From assembly GCA_001730015.1 (NCBI GenBank), contig MDLA01000156.1, positions 1-52,297 on the forward strand: DNA of 52,297 nucleotides, in the 5' to 3' direction. The stretch's first letter is position 1. Each line of letters opens with the position of its first letter. Position numbers and translations under genes: made by a program. The notes beneath the pieces were generated by a model. That model saw only the letters and a program-made list of their open reading frames with translations. It had not been told where the DNA came from and made no database searches. The stretch comes from Chromatiales bacterium (ex Bugula neritina AB1) (GTDB lineage: Bacteria > Pseudomonadota > Gammaproteobacteria > Granulosicoccales > Granulosicoccaceae). Shown piece after piece: positions 41,478 through 51,363 of the stretch.

Positions 41478-42575
41478 TTGACGAACACTTCCGCATCAGC
41501 ACTTGAAGTTAAGAACGCGGTGAAAATTTACGGCGCCGGGCCAACCGGCGTAACCGCGCTGAATGACGTGTCGATTACTGTGGAAAACAATGAGTTTTTC
41601 ACGTTGCTCGGTCCTTCAGGCTGCGGCAAGACAACGCTCCTTCGAATGATCGCGGGTTTCGAGACAATTACCGGCGGTAGTATTCGATTATTCGGTGAAA
41701 ACATAGAAAGCCTGCCCGCCAATAAAAGGCCGGTAAATACAGTGTTTCAGCAGTATGCGCTGTTCCCGCACATGACCGTCCTGCAGAATGTTGCTTTCGG
41801 CCTGACCATGCTTGGCAAAAGCGATACCGAGTCCAATTCGGTTGCCCGCCGTATGCTCGATATGGTTCAGCTTGGTGAGTTCTCTGATCGCAAACCCACG
41901 CAGCTCTCGGGCGGTCAGCAGCAACGGGTGGCACTGGCAAGAGCCCTGGCGCCTTCTCCGAAACTATTATTGCTCGACGAACCTCTCTCGGCGCTCGATT
42001 TAAAATTACGCCATGCAATGCGCGTAGAGCTAAAGCAGATTCAGGAGGAAATGGGCATTACCTTTATTTTCGTCACCCATGATCAGGAAGAAGCGCTGAC
42101 GATGTCTGATCGAATAGCCGTTATGTCAAACGGTGAGTTACAACAGGTGGGAACGGGGAGGCAAATTTACGAAGAGCCAGGCAACCGCTTTGTTGCAGAT
42201 TTCATCGGTGAAACCAATTTACTTCCGGCTACCGTGGAATCGGTCAATGGCGGGCTAGCGACCTGTGTGATAGGAAACCGGGCACGGTTGGAATGCACGC
42301 TATCGGATCCGGTCGAGCAGGGTGGCAGCGGCTATGTTTCAATCCGCCCCGAACGAATTTCACTGGCCAGAGCCACAGCAGATCATACGCTTACCGGAAT
42401 CGTTAATCGGTTTGTCTATCTTGGCACTGATACCCAGTGCAAGCTTTCGCTGGACGATGGTACAGAGATAAATATACGGGTGCAGAATGCTCACGAGTCA
42501 GCAACAGACCTGGCAGTTGGTGAGCGTACAGCGATTATTATCGACCAGGGCGCGGCGCGTTTGCTAGTGAACTAA
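41478..42575 (+). CDS. potA: Spermidine/putrescine-type ABC importer ATPase
   Basis: A 365-residue ATPase. Walker [10 protein letters not shown], signature [15 protein letters not shown], Walker [14 protein letters not shown]-loop FVTHDQEEA, then a C-terminal TOBE domain (about 285-360), the PotA/PotG arrangement. It energises uptake through the two permeases that follow. TTG start with GGAG 11 bp upstream. Its stop overlaps the next start (TAATG), showing translational coupling. The gene symbol follows family; the actual substrate could be putrescine, spermidine, an acetylated polyamine or another amine. Confidence 0.9.
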   Translation: MTNTSASALEVKNAVKIYGAGPTGVTALNDVSITVENNEFFTLLGPSGCGKTTLLRMIAGFETITGGSIRLFGENIESLPANKRPVNTVFQQYALFPHMTVLQNVAFGLTMLGKSDTESNSVARRMLDMVQLGEFSDRKPTQLSGGQQQRVALARALAPSPKLLLLDEPLSALDLKLRHAMRVELKQIQEEMGITFIFVTHDQEEALTMSDRIAVMSNGELQQVGTGRQIYEEPGNRFVADFIGETNLLPATVESVNGGLATCVIGNRARLECTLSDPVEQGGSGYVSIRPERISLARATADHTLTGIVNRFVYLGTDTQCKLSLDDGTEINIRVQNAHESATDLAVGERTAIIIDQGAARLLVN

Positions 42576-43513
42576 TGGCCGGACTACCTTCAACATCAAA
42601 GCCCGGAGGGAAAGCATCGGCTGGTGTCTTTGACGGCATCGCAATCTGGTTGCTTTCGCCTTCATGGCTGATGATCGGGTTTTTCCTGTTGCTGCCCGTT
42701 GCAATGATGCTGGTTTACTCATTTCTGACCAAAGAGTTCAGAGGGGGCGTTATCTGGGAGCCAAGCCTTGCAGCCTATGATCAATTTATATTTGATCGGG
42801 GCTTGTTTGGTGATGAGCCGCCCGTTGTAGAATGGACCTACATAACAATATTTGCGCGCTCTATCTGGCAGGCCGCGCTTGCAACCGTGCTGTGTCTGAT
42901 TATCGGCTTTCCCACGGCGTACTATATTGCAACACGTTCTGCCGGGTCCCGGGGAGTATGGTTGTTTCTTATCACCATTCCGTATTGGGTTAATTTACTG
43001 ATCCGCACCGTATCGATGAAATTTCTAATACGCGATACCGGTCCGTTGAATCAGTTCTTAATTTCCAGTGGAATAATCGATACGCCCATTCATATCGTGA
43101 ATACCAATTTTGCGGTTCAGCTGGGCCTTTTCTATTCCTACCTGCCGTTTATGGTACTACCAATTTATGCGGCTGTTGAGCGATACAACTTTGCGTTGTC
43201 AGAGGCGGCATTTGATCTCTACGCCAGCCGCTGGACAACCTTGCGTAAAATTCTCATACCGGTTGTTAAACCGGGAATTATCGCCGGCTGTATTCTGGTG
43301 TTCATACCGAGCCTCGGTGCGTTTCTCGCCCCTGACTTATTAGGTGGCGCTAAAACCTTCATGATCGGCTCACTGATCGAAGAGCAATTTAAAGGCAACG
43401 CCGGTAACTGGCCATTCGGGGCTGCCGCCTCGATGATTCTACTGTCAATGGTATTGGTGGTACTGATGTTTTATGCACGCCAGCAAACGCGTGCCGCAAG
43501 CGGGGCGCGCTGA
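42575..43513 (+). CDS. potB: ABC importer permease, PotB type
   Basis: A 312-residue inner-membrane permease with six helices. The EAA loop is [26 protein letters not shown], and [20 protein letters not shown] is a PotB signature. It forms the channel with PotC. The start overlaps the potA stop (TAATG) and its stop overlaps the potC start (TGATG). Confidence 0.92.
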   Translation: MAGLPSTSKPGGKASAGVFDGIAIWLLSPSWLMIGFFLLLPVAMMLVYSFLTKEFRGGVIWEPSLAAYDQFIFDRGLFGDEPPVVEWTYITIFARSIWQAALATVLCLIIGFPTAYYIATRSAGSRGVWLFLITIPYWVNLLIRTVSMKFLIRDTGPLNQFLISSGIIDTPIHIVNTNFAVQLGLFYSYLPFMVLPIYAAVERYNFALSEAAFDLYASRWTTLRKILIPVVKPGIIAGCILVFIPSLGAFLAPDLLGGAKTFMIGSLIEEQFKGNAGNWPFGAAASMILLSMVLVVLMFYARQQTRAASGAR

Positions 43514-44334
43514 TGCGCGGTAATACAACAGATGTACGGCGTTATCCCGGTTTTTTTGCGTTCACTATTCTCTGCCTGGTGCTGTTGTACACCCCACTGA
43601 TTATTGTCACCATATACAGTTTCAACGATTCCACTTCAATTACCAGCTGGGGCGGATTCAGCCTGCGCTGGTACCTCGATATCTTCTATGGGCTGGAGGC
43701 GGCTAAATTTAAAACCGCTGCGTGGAATTCGCTATCTATTGCTCTGATGGCCGCTATTTCAGCAACCGTGATTGCAACTTCGGCTGCTATCGGCATGATC
43801 CGCGGGAACGCCTTTAAAGGTAAATCATTGAGTTTTGGGCTTATAAACCTGCCGCTGATGGTGCCGGAGATCGTCTCTGCCGTTGCCACGTTAATTTTCT
43901 TCAGTGCCATAGGTTTTACACGCGGATACCTTTCTATACTTATTGCGCATATGGTTTTCTGCATTCCATTTGCCTATCTGCCTATCGCAGCGCGGCTTGA
44001 AGGTATTGAGAAAAGTTACGAAGAAGCAGCCATAGACCTCTACGCAACCCGCTGGAAGGCATTTACTAAAGTACTCATGCCGTTACTGGCTCCGGGAATT
44101 ATGTCTGGTTTTCTGCTCGCATTTATCATTTCACTGGATGATTTTATCATCACCAATTTTGTAAAAGGTGCCGGTGTCGAAACACTGCCAACCGCCATAT
44201 TCGGTTCGGTTAAGCAGGGAATCAAGCCAAACATAATGGCACTTTCAACTTTAATGCTACTGATATCTATTTTTTTTGTTTCGCTCTCTTATTACGTAAA
44301 CAAACTGGGAGAGCGGAGCAGGAAATCACTGTAA
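43513..44334 (+). CDS. potC: ABC importer permease, PotC type
   Basis: A 273-residue permease with six helices. [18 protein letters not shown] at the N-terminus and an EAA loop [20 protein letters not shown] are characteristic of PotC/Pot[16 protein letters not shown] is the typical late loop. It pairs with PotB. Start overlaps the potB stop. Confidence 0.92.
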   Translation: MRGNTTDVRRYPGFFAFTILCLVLLYTPLIIVTIYSFNDSTSITSWGGFSLRWYLDIFYGLEAAKFKTAAWNSLSIALMAAISATVIATSAAIGMIRGNAFKGKSLSFGLINLPLMVPEIVSAVATLIFFSAIGFTRGYLSILIAHMVFCIPFAYLPIAARLEGIEKSYEEAAIDLYATRWKAFTKVLMPLLAPGIMSGFLLAFIISLDDFIITNFVKGAGVETLPTAIFGSVKQGIKPNIMALSTLMLLISIFFVSLSYYVNKLGERSRKSL

Positions 44335-44374
44335 GCCCGTTTTGCAACAATAATGTCTCAACTGGAGAATGCTC

Positions 44375-45412
44375 ATGAAAATTCCATTTAACCTGAGTGC
44401 CGCGGTACTGGCTGCCGCTCTTGCCACTGGTACCGCTCACAGCGCAGAGAAGTTATCAATCTATCATTGGTTTGAGTACATGCCGCAGGAGCTGCTGAAT
44501 AAATTCACCGATGAAACCGGTATTGAAGTTACCATGGACACCTTCGATTCCAACGAAGCGATGTTAGCCAGCTTAAAAGCCGGTTCCCTGGGTTCTTATG
44601 ATGTAGCTGTCCCCAGTGACTACATGGTGAAAATATTACTCGATTCCGGCATGCTGCAATCCTTCGAAAGCTCTGAACTTGCCAATTTTGATAACATCGA
44701 CGGCCCCTGGAAAGATCCCTCATTCGATCCCGGTCGAAAGCATTCCGTACCTTATCAGTGGGGCACCACAAGCTTCGCAGTAAACCGCGATGTATTTGAC
44801 GGTGATATCCACACAACGGATATGCTGTTCAACCCGCCTGCTGAATTGCAGGGAAAAATCAACGTTCTGGACAGTCAGGGCGAGCTCATTTTAATGGCCC
44901 AGTTACATTTGGGCATTGACCAGTGCTCCACCAACCGTGACGACGTAAAAAAACTTGATGCACTACTTCAGGAATCAAAAAAGCACTGGGTTTCTTTTAA
45001 TTCTGATGGAGCCAAAGATGTGCTTGTTTCCGGCGATGCCGCGGTCGGCCAGATTTTCAACGGGTTTGCAACCAAAGCACGGGAAGAGGGTGCCAATATA
45101 GAATATGCGTTTCCGACACAAGGCTATGTCGCCTGGATGGATAACGTAGTTTTATTGAAAGACGCACCTAACCGCGCTTCGGCAATTGCGTTTATGGACT
45201 TCATGCTCAAGCCTGAAAACGCCGCCGCTGTTTCAAACTATGCCCAGTACAAGGCTGGCATAACCGGCGCAGAAGCATTCTTTGTAGATACCATCAAAAA
45301 CTCGCCCGAGTTAAACGCCCCTGAAGGTGCGCCGGACGGCACATTCATTCAGGCCTGTGATCAGGAAGCACAGGCACTTTATGACGCAGTATGGACACGT
45401 CTGAAAAAGTAA
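44375..45412 (+). CDS. potD: Polyamine-type extracellular solute-binding protein, PotD/PotF type
   Basis: A 345-residue periplasmic receptor. The signal peptide ends THS|AEKL-like (GTAHSAEKLSIYHW); then the PotD/F blocks FTDETGIEVTMDTFDSNE, YDVAVPSDYMVKIL, VPYQWGTTSFAVNRD and AWMDNVVLLKDAPNR. The ATG at 44375 has GGAG 7 bp upstream; the ATG 6 bp earlier is too close to it. Binding to a di- or polyamine is the family expectation; ligand residues (Trp, Asp) are present in the right region but specificity is not readable. It is followed by the family C palindromic element. Confidence 0.92.
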   Translation: MKIPFNLSAAVLAAALATGTAHSAEKLSIYHWFEYMPQELLNKFTDETGIEVTMDTFDSNEAMLASLKAGSLGSYDVAVPSDYMVKILLDSGMLQSFESSELANFDNIDGPWKDPSFDPGRKHSVPYQWGTTSFAVNRDVFDGDIHTTDMLFNPPAELQGKINVLDSQGELILMAQLHLGIDQCSTNRDDVKKLDALLQESKKHWVSFNSDGAKDVLVSGDAAVGQIFNGFATKAREEGANIEYAFPTQGYVAWMDNVVLLKDAPNRASAIAFMDFMLKPENAAAVSNYAQYKAGITGAEAFFVDTIKNSPELNAPEGAPDGTFIQACDQEAQALYDAVWTRLKK

Positions 45413-45441
45413 CTTTCTGAAATTACTCTGGCGCTGGCTAG

Positions 45442-45597
45442 TGCCCGTCCATAAACAAGCGCTACTGCGGATCCCTCAGAACACGCGATCTTTCACCGAC
45501 CACATGTAGTTATTTAGAATGACTAAACGCATACATGTGGCAGGTGAAATCTCACGCACCTGAATGATCCTCGCTTCGCCCCGGATTATGGACGGGC
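45442..45597. repeat. Element C: 156-bp palindromic (MITE-like) repeat
   Basis: Perfect 12-bp terminal inverted repeats GCCCGTCCATAA (45443-45454) and TTATGGACGGGC (45586-45597), flanked by 6-bp direct repeats GGCTAG (45436-45441, 45598-45603) that look like a target duplication. The whole interior is nearly self-complementary, including CCACATGTA / TACATGTGG around a short loop and TTTCACC / GGTGAAA outside it, so the transcript would fold into one long hairpin. It sits between potD and the amidohydrolase and could also reduce readthrough. Confidence 0.7.
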
Positions 45598-45666
45598 GGC
45601 TAGCTTAGGCCGGCGCCAGGTACACCTGCACATGCTTATCCGTTTACCCTCTTGTAGCTGATACTG

Positions 45667-46695
45667 ATGAAAACCATTTTCACTGAAAAGCATAAGCTCA
45701 GAAACGCAAAGACGGAACTGTACGGCGGGCAGTTAGTTGAACCGTTCGAACGCCCTTCGCGTGCTGAATTTATTATTGAGCGCGTCAGACAAGCAGGTCT
45801 TGGCGCGATTGTCGATCCGCAGGACTTCGGTCTCGACCCTGTCTATAAAATTCATAACACACACTACGTCGATTTCCTGCAAGTAGCGTGGGATCACTGG
45901 AAGGCTGAAAACTTTGCCGGAGAGGCCATTCCCACAACCTGGCCAGCACGGCGTATGAGTGATCGTGTGCCGGAATTTATTGAAGGCAGGCTGGGTTATT
46001 ATTCGATGGCCGTCGAAACCTCTATAAGTGATGGAACATGGGAAGCCGCATACTGGTCAGCCCAGGTTGCACTAACCGGTGCCGCAGAGGTGCAGGGCGG
46101 AGAGAAAGGTGTGTTTGCCCTGTGCCGACCGCCTGGACATCACTCTGCTTTAGATATGTATGGCGGATACTGTTTTTTGAACAACGCTGCTATTGCAGCA
46201 CAGTCGCTTCTGGATAATGGCGCTAAACGCGTTGCAGTAGTCGATGTAGATTTTCATCACGGCAATGGCACGCAGGATATCTTTTATGAACGAAACGATG
46301 TCTTGTTTGCCTCATTACACGGCGATCCTTCACACGCATTCCCGCATTTTCTCGGCTATAGCGAAGAAAAAGGCGAGGGTGACGGTGCCGGTTTTAATAT
46401 AAATTACCCCATGAAGCCCGGAACCCGGTTCGAAGAATGGCGAGCCGCACTAGCAGATGCGCTCGATAATGTCAGGCATTTTGCACCGGATGCACTGGTG
46501 ATATCGCTGGGAGTCGATACGTTTGAAAATGATCCGATCAGTTTCTTCAAACTGAAGTCTGAGGACTTCCTGACCTATGGTGCAGATATAGCACAACTGC
46601 AATTACCCACATTGTTTGTAATGGAAGGCGGGTATGATATAGACGAAATAGGTATTAACACCGTGAATGTACTGCAAGGATTCACTGGAGAGTAA
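45667..46695 (+). CDS. aphA: Acetylpolyamine amidohydrolase (class II histone deacetylase-like)
   Basis: A 342-residue zinc deacetylase. Catalytic and metal residues are visible: His158-His159 (RPPGHHS), Asp195 and His197 (VDVDFHHGNGTQ), Asp284 (LGVDTFENDP) and Tyr323 (MEGGYDID). Length and the numbering of these residues fit the well-studied acetylpolyamine amidohydrolase of Mycoplana. It removes acetyl groups from N-acetylputrescine, -cadaverine or -spermidine in the cytoplasm. It lies directly after the polyamine-type importer, 2 bp before the amine dehydrogenase, which strongly supports a polyamine role rather than protein deacetylation. Confidence 0.9.
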   Translation: MKTIFTEKHKLRNAKTELYGGQLVEPFERPSRAEFIIERVRQAGLGAIVDPQDFGLDPVYKIHNTHYVDFLQVAWDHWKAENFAGEAIPTTWPARRMSDRVPEFIEGRLGYYSMAVETSISDGTWEAAYWSAQVALTGAAEVQGGEKGVFALCRPPGHHSALDMYGGYCFLNNAAIAAQSLLDNGAKRVAVVDVDFHHGNGTQDIFYERNDVLFASLHGDPSHAFPHFLGYSEEKGEGDGAGFNINYPMKPGTRFEEWRAALADALDNVRHFAPDALVISLGVDTFENDPISFFKLKSEDFLTYGADIAQLQLPTLFVMEGGYDIDEIGINTVNVLQGFTGE

Positions 46696-46697
46696 CT

Positions 46698-48764
46698 GTG
46701 GCACGTGATTCCCGATACGATATTCTATTTGATGAAGTCGCGATTGGCCCGCTAAAAGCCAAAAATCGCTTTTATCAGGTGCCGCACTGTAACGGTGGCG
46801 GCTATAGAGATCCGTCTGCTGCGGCAGAAATGCGAGGTGTGAAATCTCAGGGTGGATGGGGCGTTATTTTCACCGAACAGTGCGAGATGCATCATTCCTC
46901 CGAAATCACACCGTTTATAGAACTGCGTCTGTGGGACGATGAAGATATCCCGCAGCTCGCTAAAATGGCAGATCGGATGAAAGAGCACGGAGCTCTGGCG
47001 GGTATTCAACTGGCCTATTCCGGTATAAATGGCCCCAATCTCTATACCCGGGAAGTTCCTCTGGCGCCGAGCGCGCTGCCAATACGTACGTTTACTAATG
47101 ATCCGGTAAACGCTCGGGCAATGGATAAGCAGGATATAAAAAATCTGCGTCGCTGGTTTGTCAACGCCTTTAAACGCAGTAAAACTGCAGGCTTTGATCT
47201 GGTTTGCCTGTACGGGGCGCATGGATTCGGTATTTTTCAGCATTTTCTTTCGACAGCAACTAATCACCGGACAGACGAATACGGCGGTAGCCTGGAAAAC
47301 CGCTCACGCTTTGTACGCGAAGTCATATCGGATGCTCGTGATATTGTCGGTGACAGTATGGGTATCACGTTGCGGCTTTCGCTTGATGAAATGGTCGGTG
47401 AGCTGGGTTTTGCCAATTCAGAGGTCCGTGATTTTATAGAAATGCACGGTGATCTCCCGGACCTGTGGGATCTGGCGCATGGAGCATGGGAAGAGTGCTC
47501 AGGCCCATCCCGGTTTAAGGAAGAAGCTGCACAGCATGATCTGGTCGCAGGAATAAAATCCCTGACAAGCAAACCCGTGGTTGGTGTCGGTCGATTTACT
47601 TCACCCGATGTCATGGTGAAACAGGTGAAATCAGGCGTACTGGATTTCATCGGTTGTGCACGGCCTTCGATAGCCGATCCATTCCTGCCAAAAAAAATAG
47701 AAGAAGGGCGCATAGAAGATATTCGCGAGTGCATAGGCTGCAATATCTGTATAACCGGCGATATGACTATGTCGATCTCGCGCTGCACTCAAAACCCGAC
47801 TTTCATGGAAGAGTGGCGAAAAGGCTGGCACCCGGAGCATATGAACCGCAAAGGCCAATCGCAAAATGCCCTGATCGTCGGTGCGGGTCCTGCGGGATTG
47901 GAAGCGGCACGAGCCTTGTCGATGCGGGGCTATGATGTAGCACTGGCTGAATCCGGCACTGGAGTTGGCGGGAGAGTAACACTTGAAAGCAAGCTTCCCG
48001 GGTTATCGGCATGGGGGCGAGTAAAAGATTATCGCGAATACCAGCTAAGCCAGCGTAACAACGCACAGATATATTATGACAGCAAGCTCAGTTGCGAAGA
48101 GATTTTGGAGTTTGGTTTTGAAAACGTGGCTCTGGCGACCGGGTCAACCTGGCGGCGAGACGGTGTTGCGCGATTTCATGTCGCGCCTATGAATATGGAT
48201 TCAGCAATGCCGATTTATACGCCGGATGATCTGATGCAAGGCAATCTGCCCAGCGGCAACGTCGTAATCCATGACGATGACCACTATTACATGGGCGGTG
48301 TACTTGCTGAACTACTGGTGAGCAAAGGCGCAGCGGTCACAATAGTTACCCCGGCGGCATACGTTTCAGAATGGAGCAATAACACGCTGGAGCAAGCTGA
48401 AATCCACAAACGACTCGCTAATATGGGTGTTACTATCGTATTAAACAAAGGTGTAAAGTCCATTGCAGCGGATGGCGTTGATACAGAATGCACATACACA
48501 TCAGAAATAACAAAAATAAGCTGCGATGCAGTTGTACTGGTCACAGCACGGCAGCCTGACGACAGTGTATGGCGCGAATTGAAAATGCGCGAAGATGAAT
48601 GGTCCGATTATGGAATCAGGAGTATAAAAGTAATCGGCGACGCAGAAGCCCCGGGGCCAATAGCATGGGCAACGTATGCGGGCCACCGTTATGCCAGAGA
48701 ACTGGACGAACCGGATATTGGCGATGCGCTGCCATTTCGCAGGGAGATTACTGAGCTTAAGTAA
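46698..48764 (+). CDS. Trimethylamine/histamine dehydrogenase-family amine dehydrogenase
   Basis: A 688-residue iron-sulfur flavoprotein: TIM-barrel FMN domain (about 1-370), then two dinucleotide domains (VGAGPAGLEAARALSMRG). Cys31 (QVPHCNGG) is the residue that binds FMN covalently in TMADH, and the [4Fe-4S] cysteines are Cys345, Cys348, Cys351 and Cys363 (CIGCNIC then SRCTQN). In TMADH an aromatic bowl (Tyr60, Trp264, Trp355) binds the methylated ammonium; here these positions read Gln61, Trp264, Asp355, the set I recall for histamine dehydrogenase. That favours a primary mono- or diamine substrate. Electrons probably go to ETF. Two bases follow the deacetylase stop, so the pair is one operon. 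Confidence 0.88.
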   Translation: MARDSRYDILFDEVAIGPLKAKNRFYQVPHCNGGGYRDPSAAAEMRGVKSQGGWGVIFTEQCEMHHSSEITPFIELRLWDDEDIPQLAKMADRMKEHGALAGIQLAYSGINGPNLYTREVPLAPSALPIRTFTNDPVNARAMDKQDIKNLRRWFVNAFKRSKTAGFDLVCLYGAHGFGIFQHFLSTATNHRTDEYGGSLENRSRFVREVISDARDIVGDSMGITLRLSLDEMVGELGFANSEVRDFIEMHGDLPDLWDLAHGAWEECSGPSRFKEEAAQHDLVAGIKSLTSKPVVGVGRFTSPDVMVKQVKSGVLDFIGCARPSIADPFLPKKIEEGRIEDIRECIGCNICITGDMTMSISRCTQNPTFMEEWRKGWHPEHMNRKGQSQNALIVGAGPAGLEAARALSMRGYDVALAESGTGVGGRVTLESKLPGLSAWGRVKDYREYQLSQRNNAQIYYDSKLSCEEILEFGFENVALATGSTWRRDGVARFHVAPMNMDSAMPIYTPDDLMQGNLPSGNVVIHDDDHYYMGGVLAELLVSKGAAVTIVTPAAYVSEWSNNTLEQAEIHKRLANMGVTIVLNKGVKSIAADGVDTECTYTSEITKISCDAVVLVTARQPDDSVWRELKMREDEWSDYGIRSIKVIGDAEAPGPIAWATYAGHRYARELDEPDIGDALPFRREITELK

Positions 48765-48868
48765 GGGCGGTAATTAATTTTCATTGCTAACAATGGTAGC
48801 GTAAAAGTTTCTTTGGTTCATATATTACAGTTGGAAAAAATACAGATAATAATTTAACCATGCCGATC

Positions 48869-49837
48869 TTAAGCAATCGTGATCTCACCAATGGGTGTGC
48901 CGCTGTATAAACTAAATTCAACATCATAGGAATTTATGACCATACTTTCAGAGGGGCGAAATTTCAACTTAAATCGATCTAGTTCTAGTGACTCTGATCC
49001 CCCTATATTTAAATATCCAATCCCTTTGGCGTGCAATATTTTACTTGCCTCTATTAGTTGGTACTCTGAGATATAACTAATAGAGCGCCTGCTCAAAGAA
49101 GCCAATGCTGTTGCAGTATTGCCACCCAGGTCATCCCATATAACAAACCCGGCTGGTTCCCCTTGGTAATTTACTATAAATCCATCAAATGCCTCAGGGA
49201 ATGCCGTAATGTACTTTACCAGGGAATCATAATACTCCCTCATATCATGTGCGGTATCTTTTCCTGCATAGATCATCAACCCGGACCAGATCAATATGCT
49301 AGCCCGAATTTTATTTATACCATCTTGATCATGTAGTGGTGTGATTTTAATATCTTCTCTTGCAGATATCCGGTTATACACTTTTCTTAAGCCACTGAAA
49401 TCTTTACCCGGCAAAGTTGCAATTTTCTCAGCATTTATTATATGAACTGGATATTTCCAATCCAAAATATCTTCTGACACTAATTTTACATCCGAAACCA
49501 ATGATTTTAAATCACGTTGTATTGCAGTTTCTAAGCGATTGAAATCATCTTCCGTATACCGAGCCAGCTGAACGTAATTACCTTTTGACGCAAGTCGATT
49601 TAAAATTCGGGCAGTCAAATCCCCATTGCCATTCAATTCCGGAAATACAAGTAATTTGTTACCCACATGAGGATGGGCCGCTACAACAACTAAGCTGTCA
49701 TTACTGTCGTAATAAACTTTACAGCCTTTTCGGCCTGTTAAGGCATAATATGGCAAAGACGTGGAGTAGCTATCTGCCTTAGTGCCTTGGACCGTCTTGA
49801 ATAGGCTAATTAATTGTTGTTGATTTTCCCCAAACAT
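48869..49837 (-). CDS. DUF2156/GNAT-like acyltransferase-fold protein
   Basis: A 322-residue soluble protein. The layout (LDWKYPVHIINAEKI, LRKVYNRIS, then NYQGEPAGFVIWDDL, and GIGYLNIGGSESLELDRFKLKF) resembles the C-terminal acyltransferase-like domain of DUF2156 and aminoacyl-phosphatidylglycerol synthases, without the membrane part. Substrate unknown. The gene is clearly more AT-rich than the catabolic genes on its left, as are the next 1.2 kb, suggesting acquired DNA. The second gene of a pair with the parD-like remnant lies just upstream. Confidence 0.6.
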   Translation of the reverse strand: MFGENQQQLISLFKTVQGTKADSYSTSLPYYALTGRKGCKVYYDSNDSLVVVAAHPHVGNKLLVFPELNGNGDLTARILNRLASKGNYVQLARYTEDDFNRLETAIQRDLKSLVSDVKLVSEDILDWKYPVHIINAEKIATLPGKDFSGLRKVYNRISAREDIKITPLHDQDGINKIRASILIWSGLMIYAGKDTAHDMREYYDSLVKYITAFPEAFDGFIVNYQGEPAGFVIWDDLGGNTATALASLSRRSISYISEYQLIEASKILHAKGIGYLNIGGSESLELDRFKLKFRPSESMVINSYDVEFSLYSGTPIGEITIA

Positions 49838-49839
49838 CT

Positions 49840-50049
49840 CTACAAAGCCGATTTCTTTTTTGCATTGTATACAATTTCTTGCATATCAGGCGGAGTTGGC
49901 TCTCGACAAATTTCTCGCCGATTAGAAGCTGGTACAAGATCTTTGAATTCCGTTCTTCCTGTTACATTTCCCGCAAAAGCACGCGACTTGCATTTTCCTA
50001 CGATAAACTTCTTGAAATGATCGCCAAGATTGACAAATGAGTTTTCCAT
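49840..50049 (-). pseudogene. ParD-like antitoxin remnant
   Basis: The first 25 residues (MENSFVNLGDHFKKFIVGKC) match the N-terminal ribbon of ParD-type antitoxins. The expected ASEVVR-type helix is missing, and the rest of a ParD (EERNSKILYQLLIGEK) is legible only in another frame, so an internal deletion and frameshift are likely. AAGG lies 10 bp before the ATG. No parE toxin follows; the next gene downstream is the DUF2156-like one. Confidence 0.45.
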
Positions 50050-50220
50050 TCCAAGCACACCTTAACAATTCCTTCCGGTAAAGAGATGCAAGCTAAACGT
50101 TGAATGGGATTCCAACAATCAATTAAATACGCATAATATATATTATGTTAAATCATAAATATGGGGTAAATTGCATTTGGCACATAGCTCGCGCACCCAT
50201 TGCCAGAATCTTCTGCTTAT

Positions 50221-50499
50221 CTAACATGCGTTGCACATCTGCGTGATCACTCGAGTATGCTGCCTGACCGTCAGGCGCCCGGCCTTGCTTGCGATCGTGT
50301 GCAGCCCAGCTCCTTCTTCTGCAACCAGTTCTGCGTTAGTGTCACTGAATAACATTTGGCAGGTCGGTGATGTTTGCAAGCCGAAGTACGCCACCATCCC
50401 GGTTTGGAATTCGTTGTAGCCGTCGTCGCGGCACTCATTACAGGGTTCTTCGGCATGGGTGTGAAAATCGATGGCTTTAACTCTTGCGAAATCTACCAA
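50221..50499 (-). pseudogene. Amidohydrolase-2 family fragment (N-terminal)
   Basis: Residues 7-40 (VKAIDFHTHAEEPCNECRDDG, then YNEFQTGMVAYF) are a typical amidohydrolase-2 (ACMSD-like) N-terminus with the metal motif HTH. The similarity fades after about residue 45 and the frame ends at 92 residues against about 300 normally. It begins with a TTG and has no downstream continuation. I read it as a leftover of a decayed aromatic-ring-degradation gene. Confidence 0.6.
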
Positions 50500-50545
50500 T
50501 TCACCACTACTCCCCGGTATTCATAGATGATTTTGTCGAACTCAA

Positions 50546-50570
50546 TAATTGCTACACTATATAACAATTA
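50546..50570. promoter_or_regulatory. Dyad between divergent amidohydrolase and crotonase remnants
   Basis: TAATTG (50546-50551) and CAATTA (50565-50570) form an inverted repeat with a 13-bp spacer containing ACTATATAAC, a plausible -10 region. It lies in the 119-bp divergent space, a normal place for an operator. Confidence 0.35.
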
Positions 50571-50618
50571 ATTCCAGCGCTATCGTTAAAGTGCCCGCGC
50601 TATCACCAGAGATCCGCC

Positions 50619-51357
50619 ATGTCACAAAGCAGTCGACCTTATAAGATGATTCTCGTGGAAACTGATGGTGACATAGTGACCGTCACGATCAACCGGCCGG
50701 AAAAGCGTAATGCAATGAACCACGCATTGATCGAAGAGCTTGATCACTTTTTTTCAAAACCTCCAAAAAAAGCAGGGCTGTGATCCTTACCAGTAGTGGC
50801 GGGCATTTCTGCGCAGGCCTCGACATTGAGGAACACGAACAAAAGGAACCTGTCGACGGCGTGTATCACTCACGCAACTGGCACCGGGTCTCAGAGGCAA
50901 TCGAGTTTGGTGGTTTACCTGTCATTTCTGCGCTCGCTGGCGCTGTCATTGGTGGCGGCCTTGAAATCGCTGTCTCTTCACACGTTCGAATCGCGGAACC
51001 TTCCGTGCGCTTCCAGTTGCCGGAGTTGGCGAAGATGAGTCTCTGCCGCTGGCTAAAAAGCTTGCCAGAAAAATCGCCGATAACGCACCATTCACTAACT
51101 ACCTGATGATACAGACTCCGCCTCGAATCAATGACATGTCCCGCAGTGATGGCTTCTTCACAGAAAGTCTTGCTGCATCTATGTCGCAAACAACTGACGG
51201 TGCGAAAGAAGGTTTGCGAGCGTTTCTGGAAAAGCGTCCGCCAAAGTTCAATTACCCCTGTTCAATAAGCGCTCCTCAACCAGTCCGGAAATTGAATCGG
51301 GTGATATACGGCACTGCAGATTTAAAAACCCTGAACTGTATAACCGGCAAGGGATAA
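50619..51357 (+). pseudogene. Crotonase (enoyl-CoA hydratase family) pseudogene
   Basis: The frame starting ATG 50619 encodes a crotonase N-terminus (VTVTINRPEKRNAMNHAL) and is lost in a poly-A tract near 50762-50775. The next frame continues AVILTSSGGHFCAGLDIEEH and GAVIGGGLEIAVSSHVRIAE up to RFQLPE, then jumps directly to a C-terminal part in a third frame (SLPLAKKLARKIADNAPF, LRAFLEKRPPKF). About 50 residues normally found between these blocks are deleted. At least two frame changes plus an internal deletion: not functional. Confidence 0.85.
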
Positions 51358-51363
51358 TCACCG

